Part shown: positions 1-3,131 of the stretch, piece after piece
How the letters are laid out: the number at the start of each line of letters is the position of its first letter
How positions within the stretch are numbered: position 1 is the stretch's first letter
Assembly: GCA_013214365.1 (NCBI GenBank)
Contig: JABSPI010000061.1
Location: 1 to 5,521, forward strand
Direction of reading: 5' to 3'
DNA: 5,521 nt
Source of the DNA: Erythrobacter sp.
GTDB lineage: Bacteria > Pseudomonadota > Alphaproteobacteria > Sphingomonadales > Sphingomonadaceae
Translations under genes and position numbers: made by a program
Notes under the pieces: generated by a model
Database searches by the model: none
What the model was told of the DNA's origin: nothing
The model's input: the letters and a program-made list of their open reading frames with translations, nothing else

Positions 1-230
1 ACATATACCGGCTCATAGCCTTCTTTGCTGATGTCAACGCGGGTGTCGGACTTGCGACGCAGTTCAAGTGAGCAAGGGGATTCGCAGCTGAGGCCACCCA
101 GGAATTCGACCTGCGCTCCGCTGGGATTGGTATCAGTGGTATAGTCGACATTCGTACCGTTCATCACCGTGGCGCAGCCGGTCGTAACCATACCAATTGC
201 GATTGCTGTAAGAGCAAATACTTTCTTCAT
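1..230 (-). CDS. PEGA-like lipoprotein, 5' part (runs off left edge)
   Basis: Seventy-six codons of the N-terminus are visible; the 3' end lies outside the window. The protein begins MKKVFALTAIAIGMVTTGC: a Lys-Lys n-region, a short hydrophobic stretch (about residues 4-15) and a Cys at 19 preceded by T-T-G. This is lipobox-like, although the -3 residue is Thr instead of the usual Leu. After the Cys comes A-T-V-M-N-G-T, then a beta-rich part with N-P-S-G-A-Q-V (35-41), a Cys pair at 49 and 53, and K-E-G-Y-E-P-V (69-75). The NPSGAxV...C...PC...KEGY pattern resembles PEGA-type domains of small surface lipoproteins, so an envelope location is inferred. The start is supported by an AGGGGG ribosome binding site 10 nt upstream (241-246). 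It follows the rplL terminator, so it is probably a separate transcription unit, but no convincing promoter was found. The exact function is unknown. It could also be a Sec-secreted non-lipidated protein. Confidence 0.8.
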   Translation of the reverse strand, partial: MKKVFALTAIAIGMVTTGCATVMNGTNVDYTTDTNPSGAQVEFLGGLSCESPCSLELRRKSDTRVDISKEGYEPVY

Positions 231-350
231 ATTGTAGTTTCCCCCTGAAATTTCGAAACAAAGAAAGTTTTGTTAGTGTGATAAAAGTTACCGATCCATT
301 ATTTTCGTGATTTTTAACGTGGATAAGTCCTTGGCCCAGCGCGGCGCAAA

Positions 351-384
351 TAAAAAGGGCAGCGCCATCGCAGGCGCCGCCCTT
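351..384 (-). terminator. Rho-independent terminator of rplJ-rplL
   Basis: Read on the minus strand, AAGGGCGGCGCC (384-373) and GGCGCTGCCCTT (366-355) form a 12-bp stem with one G-U wobble and a 6-nt loop. A T-run (TTTTTA, 356-351) follows directly. It begins 28 nt after the rplL stop codon. This is a textbook intrinsic terminator. The plus-strand side has no long T-run, so it should act mainly on the minus strand. Confidence 0.93.
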
Positions 385-410
385 CTTTGATCGGTAAGAA
401 CCGAAAGAAG
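382..410 (-). other. Imperfect hairpin between rplL stop and terminator
   Basis: CTTCTTT (382-388) pairs with AAAGAAG (404-410), and CGGT (392-395) pairs with ACCG (400-403) around a 4-nt loop, with a 3-nt bulge at 389-391. It starts immediately after the rplL stop codon and shares 382-384 with the terminator stem, so the two helices compete for those bases. It may stabilise the mRNA 3' end or simply extend the terminator. Confidence 0.4.
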
Positions 411-411
411 C

Positions 412-786
412 TTACTTGAGCTCGACGGTGCCGCCGGCTGCTTCGATCTTGCCTTTGATCTCTTCGGCTTCTGCCTTTGCAACGCCTTCTTTGAGCGGCT
501 TGGGTGCGCCTTCGACGAGACCCTTGGCTTCGGTGAGGCCCAGGCCGGTGATGGCGCGGACTTCTTTGATGACTTGGATCTTCTTGCCGCCGTCGCCGGT
601 GAGGATGACGTCGAATTCGTCTTTTTCTTCAGCAGCAGCTTCGCCGCCACCGCCAGCAGGTGCAGCCACAGCAACAGCTGCAGCAGCGCTTACGCCCCAC
701 TCTTCTTCGAGGGCTTTTGCAAGTTCAGCTGCCTCGAGGACGGTCAGCTTCGAAAGTTCTTCAACAAGCTTGGCAATATCAGCCAT
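412..786 (-). CDS. rplL: 50S ribosomal protein L7/L12
   Basis: A 124-aa acidic protein of the normal family length. It forms the flexible ribosomal stalk as dimers bound to L10 and recruits and stimulates translation GTPases such as EF-Tu, EF-G and IF2. Visible parts: an N-terminal helical dimerisation and L10-binding domain (about 1-32, [20 protein letters not shown]), an Ala/Gly-rich hinge (about 35-53) and a globular C-terminal domain (about 55-124) with the conserved K-x-x-V-I-K-x-V-R-x-I-T-G-L-G-L-x-E-A-K factor-binding stretch and V-E-G-A-P-K-P-L-K. The ATG at 786 is chosen because it follows GGAG by 8 nt. An in-frame GTG at 795 overlaps that ribosome binding site and is unlikely. It lies 73 nt downstream of rplJ in the same direction and is followed by a strong terminator, so the two should be cotranscribed. 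Confidence 0.98.
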   Translation of the reverse strand: MADIAKLVEELSKLTVLEAAELAKALEEEWGVSAAAAVAVAAPAGGGGEAAAEEKDEFDVILTGDGGKKIQVIKEVRAITGLGLTEAKGLVEGAPKPLKEGVAKAEAEEIKGKIEAAGGTVELK

Positions 787-808
787 GATGTTCACTCCAA
801 ATTGTGGC

Positions 809-853
809 GGGGTTTTTCAGAACCCCAAATGTTTCGTATCTTTCGCGAGAAAG
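809..853 (-). promoter_or_regulatory. Two hairpins in the rplJ-rplL intergenic spacer
   Basis: The 73-nt spacer between rplJ and rplL holds CTTTC/GAAAG (840-844 with 849-853, 4-nt loop) followed in transcription order by GGGGTT/AACCCC (809-814 with 821-826, 6-nt loop). The second ends about 10 nt before the rplL GGAG. Neither is followed by a T-run, so they are not terminators. They could be RNA processing or stability elements that help make the several-fold excess of L7/L12 over L10. The stems are short and chance is possible. Confidence 0.35.
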
Positions 854-859
854 CGTCTC

Positions 860-1375
860 TTATGCGTCTTCCTTGGCGGCATATGCGCCAACGACACGGG
901 CAAGCTTGTTGGCCGGTGCGGTAACGACCTGAGCGATCTTCGTCGCCGGGGCGTTGATAAGGCCAACAATCGTGCCACGCAGTTCGTCGAGGCTCGGCAT
1001 CGAGGCGAGCGCCTTGACCCCAGCTTCGTCGAGTACCTGCGTGCCCATCGAGCCACCGACGATTTCGAGCTTGTCATTCGCCTTGGCGAAATCGACAGCA
1101 GCCTTGGCGGCTGCGACCGGGTCTTCTGACCAGGCCAGCGCGGTTGGACCAGAGAGGAAATCCTCAAGGCCCGTGTAATCGGTGTCTTTCAGAGCGAGCT
1201 TGGCGAGACGGTTCTTCGCAACCTTATAAGTCGCACCAGCTTCGCGCATCTTGCCGCGCAGGTCGGTGGATTGTTCCACCGTCATGCCGAGGTTGCGGGT
1301 GACAACCACCACACCAACTTCGTTGAAGACTGCATTGAGCTGGGCAACCGCTTCGGTTTTTTGCGAACGATCCAT
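860..1375 (-). CDS. rplJ: 50S ribosomal protein L10
   Basis: A 171-aa protein of normal length for bacterial L10. It anchors the stalk: the N-terminal globular domain binds 23S rRNA with L11, and the C-terminal helix carries the L7/L12 dimers. Visible signatures are the V-V-V-V-T strand (about 22-26), Y-K-V-A-K-N-R-L-A-K (50-59), F-L-S-G-P-T-A-L near 70-80, and the Ala/Val-rich C-terminal helix (INAPATKIAQVVTAPANKLA), a typical L12-binding region. The ATG at 1375 lies 6 nt after AAGGAG. The frame stays open to 1492 but the extra 39 residues do not resemble L10. In many bacteria L10, alone or with L12, binds the rplJ leader and represses translation. The leader structure described at 1382-1539 makes this plausible here. 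Confidence 0.98.
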   Translation of the reverse strand: MDRSQKTEAVAQLNAVFNEVGVVVVTRNLGMTVEQSTDLRGKMREAGATYKVAKNRLAKLALKDTDYTGLEDFLSGPTALAWSEDPVAAAKAAVDFAKANDKLEIVGGSMGTQVLDEAGVKALASMPSLDELRGTIVGLINAPATKIAQVVTAPANKLARVVGAYAAKEDA

Positions 1376-1707
1376 GCCATACTCCTTCACTAATGGTCGA
1401 ACACAAATGGCTTTGCGTTCGACCGGCTCAAATTTTGACCTGCCGCTAACCGACAAGCCAAAGTCCAACGATGGGGAAGGAGGTGCGCTCAAGGGCGCGT
1501 GGCGGGCCGCATTGGAGCGGACCTAAATCTCTGTTCCCCGCCTAGGCTGCAAATTAAGAGCGGCATATTCCGCTCAGCAACTGTCTCGGACGGATGACCG
1601 CAGAAGCGTGGAGGCCAAAGCGATCGGGGTGCGCAATTACTATGCCCGCCCCGAAAGTCAAGTGATTCGGGCATCGTGACCCGGCTGATTGAATGTGGCT
1701 AGCTGTT
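1376..1707 (-). other. Gap between HTH gene and rplJ: rplJ leader, no gene seen
   Basis: No credible coding region is present. Contents on the minus strand, upstream to downstream: ATGCCCG/CGGGCAT arms (1668-1674 with 1642-1648, long loop); a 6-bp hairpin GAGCGG/CCGCTC (1575-1570 with 1563-1558) followed by TTAATTTG, which might be a weak terminator for the HTH unit; GGGGAA (1539-1534); the tract CACCTCCTTCCCC (1485-1473), which contains CTCCTTC complementary to the rplJ ribosome binding site; and the 13-bp hairpin at 1395-1424. No -35/-10 pair good enough to call was found. The best was TTGCTG-17-TTAATT near 1550-1580, and it is weak. Transcription from the upstream three-gene unit may read into rplJL. 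Confidence 0.6.
1382..1424 (-). promoter_or_regulatory. rplJ leader hairpin next to the ribosome binding site
   Basis: On the minus-strand RNA, bases 1424-1412 (GGTCGAACGCAAA) pair with 1407-1395 (TTTGTGTTCGACC) to give a 13-bp stem with a single G-U wobble and a 4-nt loop (GCCA). It ends 6 nt before the GAAGGAG ribosome binding site (1388-1382) and 19 nt before the start codon. No T-run follows, so it is not a terminator. Position and strength suggest part of an L10 autoregulatory leader, but the conserved L10 leader fold was not verified. Confidence 0.65.
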
Positions 1708-1905
1708 TCAGTTGGGTGTGAATTCGAGCAGGTCGCCCGGTTGGCACTCCAACTCGCGGCAGATCGCTGCCAATGTGCTGAACCGGATTGCCTTGGCCTT
1801 ACCGGTCTTGAGGATCGAGAGGTTCGCTAGGGTGAGGCCGACACGCTCTGCCAGTTCGGTCAGCGTCATGCGGCGTTCGTGCAGCAGGTCATCGAGTTTG
1901 ACCAT
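1708..1905 (-). CDS. YozG-like XRE/Cro-type HTH regulator
   Basis: A 65-aa, single-domain DNA-binding protein. Almost all of it is the Cro/C1-type HTH fold: L-D-D-L-L-x-E-R-R-M-T-L-T-E-L-A-E-R-V-G-L-T (helices 1-2), then L-A-N-L-S-I-L-K-T-G-K (recognition helix region), then R-F-S-T-L-A-A-I-C-R-E-L-E-C-Q-P-G-D-L-L-E-F. The C-Q-P-G-D-L-L-E ending is typical of the small YozG-like group often found beside DUF2975 genes. The start at 1905 follows AAGGAG by 8 nt and matches where family similarity begins. A start at 1935 would add 10 residues, overlap the DUF2975 stop as TAATG, and also has a usable AAGGAA. It is the last gene of a three-gene unit and a natural candidate to bind the palindromes at 2657-2776, though this is inferred. 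Confidence 0.88.
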   Translation of the reverse strand: MVKLDDLLHERRMTLTELAERVGLTLANLSILKTGKAKAIRFSTLAAICRELECQPGDLLEFTPN

Positions 1906-1934
1906 GATCGTTGCTCCTTCTTCGTCGGCAGGCA

Positions 1935-2468
1935 TTACACGGTTCCTTCCAAATCGTCGCGCATTTGCGCGCCATGCCTGAACACCCGGGCAAGAATGAA
2001 AAGAACTAAGGCCAGCAAATAGCCCGTCAACGAGAACCCGAAATCGGTGCTGATATTGGCCGATGGCCCTTCGTTGTCCAGATAGTTTGCCAAAAGTGCA
2101 ATCGGAAACGAGGCCAACTGGAACAGCAGAGCCAGCCAGCCCATTCGTCTGATGCGTGCGGCGTTTGCCATTGTGAACGGGACGTCATCGCTGACGGTGT
2201 CGATGATCTGCTTTAAAAGTCTGAAAAATTGAAAGGCAAATGCCGTGGCAATCGCAGCGAGAAATAAGACCACGATCGAAGCGGCTTTGATTTGGCCAGT
2301 ATTGGTGCCTTTTGCTTGTGTTGCTTCCAAAATGAAGTCCGAATGATCGAACAAAATAACGGGTATCAAAACCACCATGACAACAGTCACTATGCCAGCC
2401 AAGGCCATCAGTAAGACTGTCAAGATCTTGCCAGAAGCAAGCAGGGGATCAGAGGGTTTGAGGGGCAT
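1935..2468 (-). CDS. DUF2975 family four-helix membrane protein
   Basis: A 177-aa integral membrane protein. Hydrophobic segments lie at about 14-40, 60-82, 109-130 and 143-163, giving four predicted helices. The sequence D-D-V-P-F-T-M-A-N-A-A-R-I-R-R-M-G-W (94-111) and the ending R-V-F-R-H-G-A-Q-M-R-D-D-L-E-G-T-V are the hallmarks by which I assign DUF2975, a family of unknown biochemical role commonly paired with a YozG-like regulator. The ATG at 2468 is preferred because AAGGA lies 7 nt upstream. The in-frame ATG at 2474 is only about 1 nt from that site. Its TAA abuts the upstream start option of the HTH gene, suggesting translational coupling. A membrane partner that senses a signal or tempers the regulator is possible but unproven. 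Confidence 0.88.
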   Translation of the reverse strand: MPLKPSDPLLASGKILTVLLMALAGIVTVVMVVLIPVILFDHSDFILEATQAKGTNTGQIKAASIVVLFLAAIATAFAFQFFRLLKQIIDTVSDDVPFTMANAARIRRMGWLALLFQLASFPIALLANYLDNEGPSANISTDFGFSLTGYLLALVLFILARVFRHGAQMRDDLEGTV

Positions 2469-2504
2469 TTGCATTTCCTTTTGCTGGGATGCGCGTGGCT
2501 TGGA

Positions 2505-2636
2505 TTACGCCAGCTCGATGGGTGTTTTGGCCGACTGAGCGGAAGCAGGCGGCACGGTCACGATCGCGCCAATTGAAGAGCAGGCGATGATCAGGGCGGC
2601 AAGCGCAGCGAATGAATTGGTGATTGACTGTCTCAT
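2505..2636 (-). CDS. 43-aa secreted or membrane-anchored microprotein, unknown function
   Basis: A short frame of 43 codons, first in the unit and 36 nt upstream of the DUF2975 start. AAGGAT lies about 7 nt before the ATG, a good ribosome binding site. The protein begins M-R-Q-S-I-T-N-S-F-A and has a hydrophobic core at about 9-28 and then P-P-A-S-A-Q at 29-34. Cleavage after A-S-A (31-33) would release a 10-residue peptide, QSAKTPIELA. Alternatively I-I-A-C (16-19) is a minimal lipobox that would give a 25-residue lipopeptide. Or it may simply stay in the membrane as a one-helix protein. I do not recognise a family. Support comes from the ribosome binding site, the signal-like composition, the position between a good promoter and DUF2975, and tight packing. 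It could also be a leader peptide. Confidence 0.7.
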   Translation of the reverse strand: MRQSITNSFAALAALIIACSSIGAIVTVPPASAQSAKTPIELA

Positions 2637-2656
2637 ATTGTTATCCTTGATGTGAA

Positions 2657-2673
2657 TTATTGATATTCAATAA
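2657..2673. promoter_or_regulatory. Operator-like palindrome 1 at the transcription start
   Basis: TTATTGA TAT TCAATAA is a perfect inverted repeat with 7-bp arms and a 3-bp spacer. It covers the predicted transcription start of the minus-strand unit. It shares the core TATTGA-N3-TCAATA with the palindrome at 2762-2776. It is a likely binding site for a dimeric regulator, possibly the HTH protein of this unit. Confidence 0.65.
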
Positions 2674-2677
2674 GCCC

Positions 2678-2706
2678 TTTCTAGGCATGGCGCGATTTAT
2701 CGTCAA
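2678..2706 (-). promoter_or_regulatory. Promoter of the microprotein-DUF2975-HTH unit
   Basis: On the minus strand, TTGACG (2706-2701) and TAGAAA (2683-2678) are separated by exactly 17 bp, a good housekeeping sigma-70-type match. Transcription would start near 2671, about 35 nt before the microprotein ATG. The predicted start site lies inside the palindrome at 2657-2673, and the -35 abuts the palindrome at 2707-2720, an arrangement suited to repression. Confidence 0.7.
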
Positions 2707-2720
2707 TCAATAAATATTGA
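2707..2720. promoter_or_regulatory. Operator-like palindrome 2 beside the -35
   Basis: TCAATA AA TATTGA is a perfect inverted repeat with 6-bp arms. It uses the same hexamers as the other sites but in the opposite (outward) arrangement. It directly adjoins the -35 element TTGACG. Occupancy here would be expected to affect RNA polymerase binding. Confidence 0.55.
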
Positions 2721-2746
2721 AAAACAATAAGAGATTGATTGGAAAG

Positions 2747-2776
2747 CAATAAATTCAAATTTATTGATTATCAATA
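2747..2776. promoter_or_regulatory. Overlapping palindromes 3 and 4, upstream operator cluster
   Basis: Two perfect inverted repeats overlap. CAATAAATT-CA-AATTTATTG spans 2747-2766 with 9-bp arms, and TATTGAT-T-ATCAATA spans 2762-2776 with 7-bp arms. The second shares the TATTGA-N3-TCAATA core with the site at 2657-2673, and the two centres are 104 bp apart. That is near ten helical turns, which would allow looping across the promoter. The cluster ends about 72 bp before the proposed rpoB -35. Confidence 0.6.
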
Positions 2777-2848
2777 TAAACGATGGGTCTGCTCAGCGGT
2801 GTATTTTGAGCGGATGGGCGGCTCGCTTGGCGAATCGTTGGTGCGCGC

Positions 2849-2877
2849 TTGACGGCTTTCCTCGCTTTTCCTACATA
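2849..2877 (+). promoter_or_regulatory. Candidate rpoB promoter
   Basis: TTGACG (2849-2854) is followed after 17 bp by TACATA (2872-2877). The -35 is strong and the -10 is weak. A G/C-rich stretch (CGGGGGC, 2879-2885) follows, as in the discriminators of growth-rate or stringently controlled promoters. The start would be near 2884, giving a leader of about 248 nt. Because rplJL point the other way, rpoB needs a promoter in this region. This is the best one seen. Confidence 0.5.
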
Positions 2878-3131
2878 CGGGGGCACACGCTAGCCTCGAG
2901 CAGGATCGATTCACGCGCGACGGATCGATCCAAGAATGGAGGCGGCGCTTTGCCATATTCGCGACGAAGTGAGCTGCAGCCATGGTGACCTAAGGGGTTG
3001 TCAAGGGTGCGGCATTTTTGCGTCGAATATGGGGTCTTAGTCTCGCATGACGACTAATATCTTCGGCCGAGCGGGAATTCCCGCCTCGATCAAAAGCAAA
3101 CGCACAAGCAAAAAAGAGGCACAACTCTTCC
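2878..3131 (+). other. Long structured rpoB leader, no gene seen
   Basis: About 250 nt with no credible gene but several inverted repeats. GGATCGAT/ATCGATCC (2903-2910 with 2924-2931) form an 8-bp stem with a 13-nt loop. CCATATTCG/CGAATATGG (2953-2961 with 3024-3032) form a 9-bp stem enclosing 62 nt. CGAGCGGG pairs with CCCG-C-CTCG (3068-3075 with 3080-3088, one bulged C, AATT loop). AAGAG/CTCTT (3114-3118 with 3125-3129) partly covers the GAGG (3116-3119), the only ribosome-binding-site candidate. The third stem contains the 14-bp DNA palindrome at 3071-3084. Together they suggest a folded, possibly regulated 5' UTR. Confidence 0.5.

Noticed and set aside
318..326. Near-consensus DnaA box (TTATCCACG on the minus strand)
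   Set aside because: A single 8/9 match with no neighbouring boxes or other origin features; chance is likely.
416..1129. Plus-strand frame of 237 codons opposite rplL and rplJ
   Set aside because: It is a shadow of two certain ribosomal protein genes, is low in complexity (Ser/Ala/Pro-rich) and crosses their terminus and spacer.
1489..1674. 61-codon minus-strand frame in the gap between the HTH gene and rplJ
   Set aside because: No ribosome binding site, composition unlike a real protein, and it runs into the rplJ leader.
1621..1680. TTGACT followed by TAGTAA on the minus strand as an rplJ promoter
   Set aside because: The spacing is about 13 bp, too short for a sigma-70 promoter, and better spacing gives no -10 match.
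2764..2988. 74-codon plus-strand frame upstream of rpoB
   Set aside because: It begins inside the operator cluster and spans the rpoB promoter candidate; there is no ribosome binding site or domain.
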